NCBI GenBank assembly: GCA_002437495.1
Contig: DJQA01000006.1
Location: 9,106-73,105, forward strand
DNA: 64,000 nucleotides
From: Prevotellaceae bacterium UBA6398
GTDB lineage: Bacteria; Bacteroidota; Bacteroidia; Bacteroidales; Bacteroidaceae
Direction: 5' to 3'
In this document: in pieces, positions 33,518 through 42,478 of the stretch
How positions within the stretch are numbered: the stretch's first letter is position 1
Layout: every line of letters begins with the position of its first letter
The notes under the pieces: model-generated
Seen by the model: only the letters and a program-made list of their open reading frames with translations
The model's database searches: none
What the model was told of the DNA's origin: nothing
Position numbers and translations under genes: made by a program

Positions 33518-36500
33518 TTACTCGCCGAGCGACCAATCTTCCTTGGTTTTGCGTATGTATGTTGCGTAGCGGCGTTTTGCTGCTGCCTCTGCCGCATCAA
33601 AGAGTTCCTGTGCCTCTGCGGGACGTGCTTTCTTGAGTGAAAGGTAGCGCACTTCGCCGTTCAGGAAGTCCTGGAATTTGTTCCAGTCGGGCTCTTTGCT
33701 GTCGAGCGAGAAAGGATTCTTGCCTTCTTTTTCGAGTTCGGGGTTGAAACGCCACAGATGCCAGTAGCCGCATTCCACTGCGCGTGCCTCTTCTGCCTGT
33801 GAGCGACCCATGCCGCCCTTTATCTTCAGACCGTGGTTGATACACGGAGCGTAAGCAATCACGAGTGAAGGACCGTGGTAAGCCTCTGCCTCGCGGAATG
33901 CCTTTAGGCACTGCGCCTGGTCTGCACCCATTGCAACCTGTGCCACGTAAACATATCCGTATGTGGTTTGCATAAGGCCGAGGTCCTTCTTGGTGATGCG
34001 CTTGCCCTTTGCAGCAAACTGCGCGATAGCACCGATAGGAGTTGCCTTTGATGCCTGACCGCCGGTGTTGGAGTAAACCTCGGTGTCGAGCACAAGAATG
34101 TTCACGTCTTCGCCCGAAGCGAGCACGTGGTCGAGACCGCCGTAGCCTATGTCGTAGCTTGCGCCGTCGCCGCCAATAATCCACTGGCTGCGCTTGGTGA
34201 GGTAGTGTTCGAGACTTGCGAGTTCTTCCATCTTCTTGCAGTCGCCCTTCTTTGCTTCAATCATCGGAATGAGCTTCTCGCCAGCAGCGCGTGAGCCATC
34301 TGCATCTTCGCGGTTTTCAATCCATTCTTTTGCAGCAGCCTTGTATTCATCCGAAGCCTTGTCGCAGGTTAGCTGCTCTTCGAGTATCGACTGTATGCGG
34401 TTGCGCATTTTCTTGTTTGCGAGTGTCATACCCATGCCAAATTCGCAGAAGTCCTCGAACAGTGAGTTCGCCCATGCGGGGCCCTGACCTTTGGCGTTCT
34501 TGCAATATGGCGTAGAAGGAATTGAGCCGGAGTAAATAGAGGAGCATCCTGTTGCGTTGGCAACGATTTCGCGGTCGCCGAAGAGCTGCGAAATGAGCTT
34601 AACGTATGGGGTTTCGCCGCATCCCGAGCAAGCTCCGGAGAACTCGAACAGTGGCTGTGCGAACTGCGAGTTCTTGGGGTTTGACTTGATGTCAACGAGG
34701 TCCTGCTTCGATGTAACATTCTTAACGCAGTATTCCCAGTTCTCATCTTCGCCAAGCTGGTTTTCGAGCGGAACCATAGTGAGAGCCTTTTCGCCTTTCT
34801 TTCCGGGGCACACATCGGCGCAGTTGCCGCAGCCAAGACAGTCGAGGACGTCAACCTGCTGAACGTAGTGCATACCTTTCATAGCCTTTGGCGCAAGCAT
34901 GTCGAGTGTCTTGCCCTTGAAGTCTTTGGCTTCTTCGTCTGTCATAACGAACGGGCGTATGGCAGCGTGGGGGCAGCAGAATGCGCACTTGTTACACTGT
35001 ATGCAGTTATCTGAGTTCCACACGGGAACGAAAGCTGCAACGCCGCGCTTTTCGTATGCTGCAGTGCCCTGCTCCCAAGTTCCGTCAACCGAGGGCTTGT
35101 AAGCCGACACGGGTAGGAGGTCGCCGTTTTGCGCGTTGATGGGGCGCACGAGTTTTGAGATGTATTCAGGCTCGTTGCGTTTTATTTCCGCGTCCTCGGG
35201 AAGGTTTGCCCATGCGGGGTCAACGGCAAGCTGCTTGTACTCGCTGCCGCGCTCAACGGCCTTGAAGTTCTTGTCAACAACATCCTGACCTTTCTTGCCG
35301 TAGCTCTTAACAATGAATTTCTTCATCTGCTCAACTGCAAGGTCAACGGGTATAACCTTGGTTATGCGGAAGAAAGCCGACTGGAGAATTGTGTTCGTTC
35401 TGTTGCCGAGACCTATTTCCTGCGCAATCTTGGTGGCGTTGATGTAGTAAACTGTAATGTTGTTGTTGGCGAAGTAGCGCTTTATGTGGTTGGGCAGGTT
35501 GTTTGCAAGTTCTTCGCCCTCCCAAATGGTGTTTAGAAGGAATGTGCCGTTCTTGCGCAAACCACGTATTACGTCGTACATATGCAGGTAAGCCTGAACG
35601 TGGCATGCCACAAAGTTCGGGGTTTTAATCTGATATGTTGAGCGTATTGGGGTGTCGCCGAAACGCAGGTGCGAGCAAGTGAAGCCGCCGCTCTTCTTAG
35701 AGTCGTACGAGAAGTATGCCTGGCAATACTTATGGGTATTGTCGCCGATTATCTTGATGGAGTTTTTGTTTGCGCCCACTGTGCCGTCTGCGCCAAGGCC
35801 ATAGAATTTGGCTTCGAATATTCCCTCGCCGCCGAGAGCCTTTTCCTCCTCAAGGGGAAGCGACGTGAATGTAACGTCGTCAACAATGCCGAGCGTAAAG
35901 TGGTTCTTGGGTTCGGGAAGGTTTAGATTGTCGTAAACGGATATGATCATTGTGGGGGTGGTGTCGCTGCTGCCAAGGCCGTAGCGCCCGCCTACGATGA
36001 GCGGCTGGTTCTTCTTTCCGTAGAAAGCATCGCGCACGTCAAGGTATAGAGGCTCGCCTTCTGCTCCGGGCTCTTTTGTTCTGTCGAGAACGGCAATGCG
36101 CTTCACTGTTTCGGGAACGGCGGCAAGAAGGTGCTTCACCGAGAACGGACGGTAAAGGTGAACGCTCACCATACCAACCTTTTGGCCGTTTGCGTTGAGG
36201 TAGTCGATAGCCTCGCGTGCGGCTTCGGTTGCCGAACCCATGAGAATTATCACGCGGTCAGCGTCTTTTGCGCCGTAATAGCTGAACAGTTTGTATTCGC
36301 GCCCCGTGATTTTCGAAACAGCCTCCATGTATTTCTCTACTATACCCGGGATTGCGTTGTAATATGAGTTGCATACCTCGCGGTGTGCGAAGAAGGTTTC
36401 GGGGTTTTCTGCCATGCCTCGTGCCACAGGGTGCTCGGGCGATAGCGCGCGGGAGCGGAACTCTGCGAGAGCCTTCTGGTCTACGAGCGGGCGTAGTTCG

Positions 36501-37072
36501 TCCTCGCTTATTTCCTCAATCTTTTGGTATTCGTGCGATGTACGGAAACCGTCAAAGAAGTTTATGAACGGTACGCGGCTTTCTATTGTGGCAAGGTGTG
36601 CCACAGCCGAAAGGTCCATAACTTCCTGCACGCTGCCTTCGCAAAGCATTGCGAAACCGGTTTGGCGGCAGGCCATCACATCGCTGTGGTCGCCGAATAT
36701 GCAGAGTGAGTGGGATGCCAGTGTGCGGGCTGAAACGTGGAACACGCAGGGGAGTAGTTCGCCTGCTATTTTATACATGTTTGGTATCATGAGGAGCAAG
36801 CCCTGCGATGCTGTGAATGTTGATGTCAGAGCACCTGCTTGCAGTGAACCGTGCACGGCGCCGGCCGCGCCACCCTCCGACTGCATTTCCTGTACGGAAA
36901 CTGTGTCGCCGAAGAGGTTCTTCCTTCCATCTGCGGCCCACTCGTCTATGTGTTCCGCCATTGGAGATGAGGGTGTGATGGGATAGATGGCTGCAACTTC
37001 CGAGAACATATATGCCACGTGGGCTGCAGCCTGGTTGCCATCACAAGTAATGAATTTCTTTTCCTTACTCAT
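33518..37072 (-). CDS. nifJ: Pyruvate:ferredoxin (flavodoxin) oxidoreductase
   Basis: The 1184-residue single-chain enzyme converts pyruvate and CoA to acetyl-CoA, CO2 and reduced ferredoxin, a central step in anaerobic Bacteroidetes metabolism. The N-terminal pyrimidine/CoA domains (AHVAYMFSEVAAIYPITPSSPMAEHID region) are followed by a two-[4Fe-4S] ferredoxin-like domain (CIQCNKCAFCCPH and CLGCGNCADVCPG), another conserved cysteine pair (GACSGCGETPY) and the thiamine-diphosphate domain (GGDGASYDIGYGGLDH). The acetyl-CoA product links it to pta-ackA at 47658-49934. The AAA ATPase gene lies 50 bp upstream in the same direction; nifJ may also have its own promoter, but I see no clean element. 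Confidence 0.96.
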   Translation of the reverse strand: MSKEKKFITCDGNQAAAHVAYMFSEVAAIYPITPSSPMAEHIDEWAADGRKNLFGDTVSVQEMQSEGGAAGAVHGSLQAGALTSTFTASQGLLLMIPNMYKIAGELLPCVFHVSARTLASHSLCIFGDHSDVMACRQTGFAMLCEGSVQEVMDLSAVAHLATIESRVPFINFFDGFRTSHEYQKIEEISEDELRPLVDQKALAEFRSRALSPEHPVARGMAENPETFFAHREVCNSYYNAIPGIVEKYMEAVSKITGREYKLFSYYGAKDADRVIILMGSATEAAREAIDYLNANGQKVGMVSVHLYRPFSVKHLLAAVPETVKRIAVLDRTKEPGAEGEPLYLDVRDAFYGKKNQPLIVGGRYGLGSSDTTPTMIISVYDNLNLPEPKNHFTLGIVDDVTFTSLPLEEEKALGGEGIFEAKFYGLGADGTVGANKNSIKIIGDNTHKYCQAYFSYDSKKSGGFTCSHLRFGDTPIRSTYQIKTPNFVACHVQAYLHMYDVIRGLRKNGTFLLNTIWEGEELANNLPNHIKRYFANNNITVYYINATKIAQEIGLGNRTNTILQSAFFRITKVIPVDLAVEQMKKFIVKSYGKKGQDVVDKNFKAVERGSEYKQLAVDPAWANLPEDAEIKRNEPEYISKLVRPINAQNGDLLPVSAYKPSVDGTWEQGTAAYEKRGVAAFVPVWNSDNCIQCNKCAFCCPHAAIRPFVMTDEEAKDFKGKTLDMLAPKAMKGMHYVQQVDVLDCLGCGNCADVCPGKKGEKALTMVPLENQLGEDENWEYCVKNVTSKQDLVDIKSNPKNSQFAQPLFEFSGACSGCGETPYVKLISQLFGDREIVANATGCSSIYSGSIPSTPYCKNAKGQGPAWANSLFEDFCEFGMGMTLANKKMRNRIQSILEEQLTCDKASDEYKAAAKEWIENREDADGSRAAGEKLIPMIEAKKGDCKKMEELASLEHYLTKRSQWIIGGDGASYDIGYGGLDHVLASGEDVNILVLDTEVYSNTGGQASKATPIGAIAQFAAKGKRITKKDLGLMQTTYGYVYVAQVAMGADQAQCLKAFREAEAYHGPSLVIAYAPCINHGLKIKGGMGRSQAEEARAVECGYWHLWRFNPELEKEGKNPFSLDSKEPDWNKFQDFLNGEVRYLSLKKARPAEAQELFDAAEAAAKRRYATYIRKTKEDWSLGE

Positions 37073-37122
37073 TTTGTAATTGAATGAAATGTTATGTAAA
37101 TATCCGTTGTTCTGCTACATGA

Positions 37123-38322
37123 TTAGTGCAGGAAGCCGAACAGCCAAAGCGGTATGTCGTTGCCATGCCCGACTTCGGCATTGTAGCGTGCAAAATAAAC
37201 GCCGTCTTGTGCTTTGAAGCGGCGCGACTTGTCGCACACCACTATATTGTGTCCGTCTATGATGTAAGAGCCGTTGCGTTTGCCTTTGCTCACACTGTGA
37301 TGCCTCCACACGCTGTTCGTGAAGAAAGTTTCCATAACTTCCTGTTCTTCGGCGTTGCGCGAGCTTATGGCGTACAGCAGGTTTGTGTTGTGTATCATTA
37401 TTTGCACCGGCTTTTTGGGGAATTCCTCTCCATCGCGATAAACAAGATTTATGAGCCTTGCTTCCTCAAGGTCTTTTATGTAGTTCATCACGGTGGCGCG
37501 CGAGGTGCCAATCTCTTCTGCGAGCTTGGTTACGTTGGGCGCGGTTATGCCTTCCATGCCAAGCAGGTAGAGCAACTTCCTTATCCTTGCCAGGTACTTC
37601 AAATCGATTTGCTTTATGAAAAGTATGTCAACCTCTATCATCATGTTTATTGACTTCAGAAGTTGTTCCGTGAAGTTGTGGGTTTCGAGGAAGAATGGGT
37701 AGTAGCCGTGGTGCAGATAGTCTTGGAAATAGTTCCAGGGGCGCACTTTCGGCAAGATGGTTTTAAGTATTTGCTCATGTCCCTCAAGAATTTCGCCAAG
37801 GGTGTACGAGCGGAAGTTAAGCCCTGTTTGGGAGTTAACAAATTCGCGGAATGAGAAACCGTGGAGCACATAGATGTCGCTTATGCGGTTCAGCTCGCGT
37901 TGCGCCTCGCTGTCGGGAGGAAACACAGAGGATGTGGCATATACGATGTGCAGCTTTTCGAAACGGCGGTAGCATTCCACCAGGTCGGCAGCATAGTTGG
38001 GTTGTTTGAAAACCTGGTCTATAAGCAACACTCTGCCGCCATAGCGCACGAAATCTTCCGTGAATTCCACGATTCCGCGCCCTTGAAAGTAAAAGTTGTT
38101 CATGCTTATGTACAGGCACTGCTGAAGCTGCGGATCAAAGTGGTCGCGGGCATATTGCAGTAGGAACGTGGTTTTACCAACGCCTCTCGGCCCTCTTATA
38201 CCAATCATCCTGTGGCTCCAGTCAATTCTGTCCATTAGCGAACGCTGAACGGGTGCGTTCAGATGGCTTAACATGTAAGCGTGTGACTGAAAAAATTTTT
38301 CCATAAAAGTAAGGTCACGCAT
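37123..38322 (-). CDS. AAA-family ATPase (ATPase plus DUF4143-like C-terminal region)
   Basis: The 399-residue protein has a Walker A motif (GPRGVGKTT, residues 44-52) and a Walker B-like strand VLLIDQ at 98-103. The usual Glu after the Asp is Gln, which could slow ATP hydrolysis. Residues about 260-300 form a winged helix (NVTKLAEEIGTSRATVMNYI), and the C-terminal ~60 residues have a nuclease-like SYIIDGHNIVVCDKS pattern common in AAA_14/DUF4143 proteins. Such genes are very frequent in Bacteroidetes, with largely unknown roles; some act as antitoxin-like or DNA-linked switches. Residue 7 is an alternative Met start. Confidence 0.82.
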   Translation of the reverse strand: MRDLTFMEKFFQSHAYMLSHLNAPVQRSLMDRIDWSHRMIGIRGPRGVGKTTFLLQYARDHFDPQLQQCLYISMNNFYFQGRGIVEFTEDFVRYGGRVLLIDQVFKQPNYAADLVECYRRFEKLHIVYATSSVFPPDSEAQRELNRISDIYVLHGFSFREFVNSQTGLNFRSYTLGEILEGHEQILKTILPKVRPWNYFQDYLHHGYYPFFLETHNFTEQLLKSINMMIEVDILFIKQIDLKYLARIRKLLYLLGMEGITAPNVTKLAEEIGTSRATVMNYIKDLEEARLINLVYRDGEEFPKKPVQIMIHNTNLLYAISSRNAEEQEVMETFFTNSVWRHHSVSKGKRNGSYIIDGHNIVVCDKSRRFKAQDGVYFARYNAEVGHGNDIPLWLFGFLH

Positions 38323-38351
38323 AGTTATTTAATTCGCGCTTTGTTTCCGTG

Positions 38352-38383
38352 CAAATTTACACATTTCCGCGCAATATTGCAAA
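38352..38383 (-). promoter_or_regulatory. Bacteroidetes promoter of the AAA ATPase gene
   Basis: On the reverse strand TTTG (38380-38383), a 20-nt spacer and TAAATTTG (38352-38359) approximate the TTTG-N19-TAnnTTTG consensus, about 30 bp upstream of the ATPase start. Confidence 0.6.
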
Positions 38384-38627
38384 CGACATGTGGCAAATAA
38401 CTTTGGGCTAAGGGCGAATTTTTTGCGGAAGAGTAGTGCAGAGGTGTTTTTATGCCTGAAAATTATGATTTTGGCGTTCTTGCAGCGTAGAAAAAGATAA
38501 AGGCAGGCGTTCTTTTTATGCGGATAATCCGCGTTTGTTTGAGATAAAAAATCCCGGGATTCGGGTGGAATGGGGTACAAGGTCAAAAAAACGATGATAT
38601 TTCCGGAAACATACGAAAACCACATGC

Positions 38628-38733
38628 AACATGGGAAAAACCATGTCCGATGTAGAAAAAATTATATCAGACGTGGAAAAAACTACATCAGACCTTTTTC
38701 AGACGTTAGTAAATGTTTGAAAAACAAAACTTT
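38628..38733 (-). repeat. 21-bp-unit intergenic array, copy 5
   Basis: In inverted orientation: four units (ACATGGG, CCATGTCCGATGTAG, TATATCAGACGTGG, TACATCAGACC) alternate with A5-6 tracts at 21-bp pitch. The array ends with the inverted leader (AAATGTTTGAAAAACAAAAC). It lies between the divergent ATPase and B3/B4 genes; the remainder of 38384-38899 shows nothing else recognisable. Confidence 0.83.
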
Positions 38734-38899
38734 GCAATAGATGATATTTGTGTGATTATTGCTTTGTAAATCAAAATGTTATGCTGCTTTGCAGTTTTGC
38801 GGTTCCCGTGGCAATGTGCCCACCTTGCCGATATGTTGTGAAGGGTCGGGAGTGTTCCGCCTTTTTTGATTTTCCACCCTTAACAGGTTCGGAAATATG

Positions 38900-38907
38900 T
38901 AAATTTG
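38900..38907 (+). promoter_or_regulatory. Bacteroidetes -7 element for the B3/B4-domain gene
   Basis: TAAATTTG followed by C lies only 19 bp before the ATG at 38927, implying a very short 5' leader and ruling out the longer TTG start. Confidence 0.6.
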
Positions 38908-38926
38908 CAGTGTAAAGTTTTTGTGT

Positions 38927-39595
38927 ATGGAAAAGAAGATACTTGTTGTTTCAGAGCAAATACGCACTGTGTGTCCCGATTTTGCGGGAGGTGTGCTTTA
39001 TGCGGAATTTCGGAACACGGAATACTGCGAGGCTTTGTGGAATGAAATACATGCAAAGGCCGCCGACCTGAAATTGCGCCACACCGTGGATACCATTAAG
39101 CACATAAGCGGCATCGAGGCCACGCGCAGGGTTTACAAGGCGTGCGGCAAGGACCCTTCGCGCTACCGCCCCTCAAACGAGCAGCTTGTCAGGCGAATTC
39201 TTCAAGGCAAGGAGCTTTGGGCGGTAAACACGGCAGTGGATATCGGTAACCTTGTGAGCATCGACTACGGCTACAGCGTGGGGTGTTTCGACTACGACAA
39301 GATAGAGGGCGATGGCATAACGCTCGGCGTGGGACGTGAGGGAGAGCCATACGAGGGTATAGGGCGCGGAACGCTCAACATCGAGGGGATGCCCGTGTAT
39401 CGCGATGCTGCCGGCGGCATAGGCACGCCCACGAGCGACAACGAGCGCACAAAGATGTCGCTTTCCACCACGCGGATGCTTGCCTTGGTTAACGGCTACG
39501 ATGGAGACGCGAAGAAAGTTGAAGAATGCTTGGATTTTATGGCTCAGGCTTACAAAAAATACCTCAACGCCAAGTGCGAGACAACCAAGTTTTAG
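38927..39595 (+). CDS. B3/B4 tRNA-binding-domain protein
   Basis: The 222-residue protein resembles the B3/B4 domain of phenylalanyl-tRNA synthetase beta chain, found as a free-standing protein in many bacteria. Matching segments are RRVYKACGKDPSRYRPSNEQLVRR, AVNTAVDIGNLVSIDYGYSVG and GIGTPTSDNERTKMS. Free-standing B3/B4 proteins may bind or edit tRNA, but no activity is assigned here. It is a single gene, convergent with the DUF6624-like gene 32 bp away. Confidence 0.85.
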   Translation: MEKKILVVSEQIRTVCPDFAGGVLYAEFRNTEYCEALWNEIHAKAADLKLRHTVDTIKHISGIEATRRVYKACGKDPSRYRPSNEQLVRRILQGKELWAVNTAVDIGNLVSIDYGYSVGCFDYDKIEGDGITLGVGREGEPYEGIGRGTLNIEGMPVYRDAAGGIGTPTSDNERTKMSLSTTRMLALVNGYDGDAKKVEECLDFMAQAYKKYLNAKCETTKF

Positions 39596-39627
39596 CCTAA
39601 GCCGCCGCGTGATTGCTTGGTGAGGGC

Positions 39628-40407
39628 TTATTGCAGGTTACGGTTCTTGCGAAGCCAGTCCCCGTAAACCTCCCTGCATTTGCCTTCGGTCTGCATATAC
39701 CTCTTCAAGGACCATTTGCCGCCGTAATCCTCCTCCAAATCCTTCCACACGGACTGCATCCCCATTTTCCTGCGCAGGGTGTTGACGCGGCGCGGATTTT
39801 CCAAAGGGACGAGATACGGCACGCCTTTGACGACAATTTTCTGTGTGCCGTAAACCTGCCGCCCGCCGTTGTTCATTGCAAAACGGTCAACAAGAAAGGC
39901 GTATTGCCACTTTATGGACTTGTCATGTCTGACGGCTTCGCCCAATTTTCCGAGACAGGTTTTCTGAAAGGCGGAGTCATTGCTGTGCTGCACTATGAGA
40001 AACAGCCCCTCTTCGGCATCGTCCCCGACATCTTCCCTTGAAAGCCAGCCGTGTTCCGCGATGATTTCCTTTGCCCTTAAAGTGTTTTTCCCGTCAAGCG
40101 AAAGCATCCATTTGTGTACGCTGCCGTATTCCGCGCTCTCCTTGCCGAACCGCTTTTCGGTGTCCATTAAAAGCATTCTCACCGCCTGGTCGCTTGCACG
40201 CAGGCTTTCGAGTTCCTTGCTTACGGAGAAAAACTTGTCGTTGCCGTCCATGAACTTGCAGTAAACCTTTTGCAGTGCCGCTGCGGCTTTGTCCGTGTCG
40301 CAAGCCGCGATGTAAAACCGTGCCGAGTCGCAGTGGTCTTTTAGCGTTTGGGCGGAAACGCCGCTTGCGGCAATGGCACATAAAAAGAGAACCTTTGCCC
40401 TGTTCAT
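39628..40407 (-). CDS. Exported DUF6624-like protein
   Basis: From the ATG at 40407 (MNRAKVLFLCAIAASGVSAQ) the protein has 259 residues with a signal peptide; the longer frame passes through the promoter at 40431-40438 and is rejected. The second half carries DUF6624 features: GWLSREDVGDDAEEGLFLIV, QHSNDSAFQKTCL, an AFLVDR strand and YGTQKI, then LENPRRVNTLRRKMGM. The molecular function of this family is unknown. It is monocistronic. Confidence 0.75.
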   Translation of the reverse strand: MNRAKVLFLCAIAASGVSAQTLKDHCDSARFYIAACDTDKAAAALQKVYCKFMDGNDKFFSVSKELESLRASDQAVRMLLMDTEKRFGKESAEYGSVHKWMLSLDGKNTLRAKEIIAEHGWLSREDVGDDAEEGLFLIVQHSNDSAFQKTCLGKLGEAVRHDKSIKWQYAFLVDRFAMNNGGRQVYGTQKIVVKGVPYLVPLENPRRVNTLRRKMGMQSVWKDLEEDYGGKWSLKRYMQTEGKCREVYGDWLRKNRNLQ

Positions 40408-40430
40408 TTCACGCTTTGTTTTACCGCGTG

Positions 40431-40438
40431 CAAAGTTA
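40431..40438 (-). promoter_or_regulatory. Bacteroidetes -7 element for the DUF6624-like gene
   Basis: TAACTTTG on the reverse strand, 23 bp upstream of the start at 40407. Confidence 0.6.
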
Positions 40439-40620
40439 CGCAAAAAGTGAACACGCGAATCCGCCCGACACGCTTCGCTTCCATGGTTTTTGCGCCAAGT
40501 ATCCATGCCGTGCCGGGCGGACTAAATCTTTGCTACATGGGTGCTTTCTCTGTCCGCAGACGGCGTATTTTCCGCAACATGTTGATTTTCATAGAATTAA
40601 CCCCACGCAAAATAGACCAT

Positions 40621-40743
40621 GTAAGTTTTTGTTTTTCAAAGGTTTGCAAGTGGCGGAAAAAGGTCTGATGTAATTTGAATTATATCAGACATAATTTTTC
40701 CTACATAGGACATAGTTTTTCTTACATCAAATATAATTTTCAC
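40621..40743 (+). repeat. 21-bp-unit intergenic array, copy 6
   Basis: It has the AAGTTTTTGTTTTTC leader, then four units (TCTGATGTAA, TATATCAGACATAA, TACATAGGACATAG, TACATCAAATATAA) at 21-bp pitch with T-rich spacers. It runs directly into REP pair B through GGTTTTGCGCCATTTGTAG, so 40621-40875 is the clearest complete module in the window. The gap is divergent. Confidence 0.88.
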
Positions 40744-40762
40744 GGCCTTGGTTTTGCGCCAT

Positions 40763-40875
40763 TTGTAGGGGCGTATGGCATACGCCTGTACAACACCGCA
40801 TAAACCACATCGCAAACCGCCGCCACAATATTGCAAAGCGGCACAATTCTGGGCGTATGCAATACGCCCCTACAA
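40763..40875 (+). repeat. REPIN-like inverted pair of GTAG-headed palindromes, copy B
   Basis: Left member: GTAG followed by the palindrome GGCGTATGGCATACGCC, ending at 40786. Right member: its inverted partner GGGCGTATGCAATACGCCCC then CTAC, 40851-40875. The two are separated by about 64 bp that matches copies A, C and D (C and D inverted). The GTAG head plus imperfect palindrome is the hallmark of REP sequences handled by REP-associated tyrosine transposases. Confidence 0.85.
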
Positions 40876-40923
40876 CAATACATTCCATTGACTTATTGCA
40901 GCTTGCACATATTAAACGCATTT

Positions 40924-40953
40924 CCCCGCTACGCCAATCAAGCCGTGGCGGGG
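40924..40953. other. GC-rich hairpin upstream of pepP
   Basis: CCCCGC and GCGGGG pair, extended by ACG/CGT after one mismatch, with a 10-nt loop. It is in the divergent gap, 50 bp upstream of the pepP -7 element. No U tract; its role is unknown. Confidence 0.45.
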
Positions 40954-41003
40954 CGGTATGCTTAACAAATGTCAGCCAATTGCCATAAATGCAAAATAAT
41001 TAG

Positions 41004-41011
41004 TAACTTTG
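41004..41011 (+). promoter_or_regulatory. Bacteroidetes -7 element for the pepP operon
   Basis: TAACTTTG followed by C lies 23 bp before the ATG at 41035. ATTG at 40979-40982 is a possible -33 element. It excludes the longer frame starting at 40969. Confidence 0.65.
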
Positions 41012-41034
41012 CAGGGTATAAAACAGAGTTAATC

Positions 41035-42438
41035 ATGTTGTTTAGCAAAAGCACTTACGTGGAACGCCGCAACGAGCTGAAAAAGCTTGTGGGTGGCGGA
41101 CTTATAGTTTTGTTCGGTAATAACGACAGCCCGGCAAACTACCCATCAAATACATACAAATTTCGTCAGGACAGTTCGTTCCTCTACTATTTCGGTTTGC
41201 ACCGCAACGGGCTTGTGGGCGTTATCGATGTTGACAACGACCGCGAATACCTTGTGGGCGACGAGATTGACATTGAGGATATTGTATGGTACGGCTCGGT
41301 AACGAGCGTTGCCGAAATGGCTGAGCAGACGGGCGTTGCCCATGTTGCCGCCATGCGCGAGCTTCCAAACATCGTGGCATCGGCGCAGTCGCAGGGCGAG
41401 GCGGTTCACTTTCTGCCGCCCTACCGCTTTGACACGAAAATACAGATAATGGATTTGTTGGGCATTCACCCCTCGCAGCAAAAGGATGCGGCTTCGCTTA
41501 AATTGATTGCCGCAGTGGTGAAAATGCGCACCACGAAAACCGAAGAGGAAATAGCCGAACTTGAGCGCGCCGCAGATATAGGGTATGAGATGCACACCAC
41601 GGCAATGCGCCTTTGCCGCCCCGGAGTAACCGAACAGTATATCGGCGGCATGGTTGACGGCATTGCCAATGCCCGTGGCAGCATGGTGTCGTTCCAAACA
41701 ATAGCCACTCAGCACGGCGAGGTGATGCATGGAAACCCATCTACTGCAAAACTTGAGGCAGGCCGACTGTTTCTTGTAGATGCAGGAGCGGAGACGAATG
41801 AGAATTATTGTTCTGACAACACCCGCACAACACCGGTGAGCGGAGTGTTCACCCAAAAGCAGAAAGACATATATAATATAGTTGTGGAGTGCCACGACCA
41901 TGTGCTTGAGGTAGCAAAACCGGGCGTAAAGTGGTGGGATGTGCATTTTGCCGTATGCCGCATAATAACCGAACGCCTTCGGCAACTCGGGCTTATGAAG
42001 GGCGATATCGAGGAATCGCTCAAAGCGGGCGCACACGCCATGTTCCTTCCCCACGGTTTGGGGCATTCCATGGGAATGGATGTTCACGACATGGAGGGGC
42101 TTGGCCAGGTTTACGTGGGATTTGACGACGAGGTGCGCCCCTCGACACAGTTCGGCACAAACGCGCTTCGTTTCGGGCGCAGATTGCAGAAAGGCTTTGT
42201 GGTAACCGACGAGCCGGGAATATACTTCATACCCGCGCTTATCGACGACTGGCGCAAGAACGGCACCAACGCACAGTTCCTGAACTTTGACAAGATTGAC
42301 GAATACCGCGACTTTGGAGGAATACGCATTGAGGACGATGTGTTGATTACCGAAAGCGGCTGCCGCTTTATAGGCAAGAAGCGGATACCGTATCACGTGG
42401 ACGAGGTAGAAGAATTCATGCGCAACCGCGAGGCTTGA
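41035..42438 (+). CDS. pepP: Xaa-Pro aminopeptidase (aminopeptidase P, M24B)
   Basis: The 467-residue enzyme removes N-terminal residues preceding proline. The N-terminal creatinase-like domain (FRQDSSFLYYFGL) is followed by the pita-bread catalytic domain, with metal ligands in LVDAGAE, SDNTRT, LPHGLGHSMGMDVHD, VTDEPGIYF and GIRIEDD. There is no signal peptide, so it is probably cytoplasmic. Its operon partner, 40 bp downstream, is a C1-family peptidase, suggesting linked peptide degradation. Confidence 0.94.
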   Translation: MLFSKSTYVERRNELKKLVGGGLIVLFGNNDSPANYPSNTYKFRQDSSFLYYFGLHRNGLVGVIDVDNDREYLVGDEIDIEDIVWYGSVTSVAEMAEQTGVAHVAAMRELPNIVASAQSQGEAVHFLPPYRFDTKIQIMDLLGIHPSQQKDAASLKLIAAVVKMRTTKTEEEIAELERAADIGYEMHTTAMRLCRPGVTEQYIGGMVDGIANARGSMVSFQTIATQHGEVMHGNPSTAKLEAGRLFLVDAGAETNENYCSDNTRTTPVSGVFTQKQKDIYNIVVECHDHVLEVAKPGVKWWDVHFAVCRIITERLRQLGLMKGDIEESLKAGAHAMFLPHGLGHSMGMDVHDMEGLGQVYVGFDDEVRPSTQFGTNALRFGRRLQKGFVVTDEPGIYFIPALIDDWRKNGTNAQFLNFDKIDEYRDFGGIRIEDDVLITESGCRFIGKKRIPYHVDEVEEFMRNREA

Positions 42439-42478
42439 TAAAGGAAATTAATAAAAACAGAGGTAAAATATAATTACA

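Noticed and set aside
41146..42396. 416-codon reverse frame
   Set aside because: It lies fully antisense to aminopeptidase P, which has complete M24 motifs; the reverse frame shows no domain and is a codon-bias shadow.
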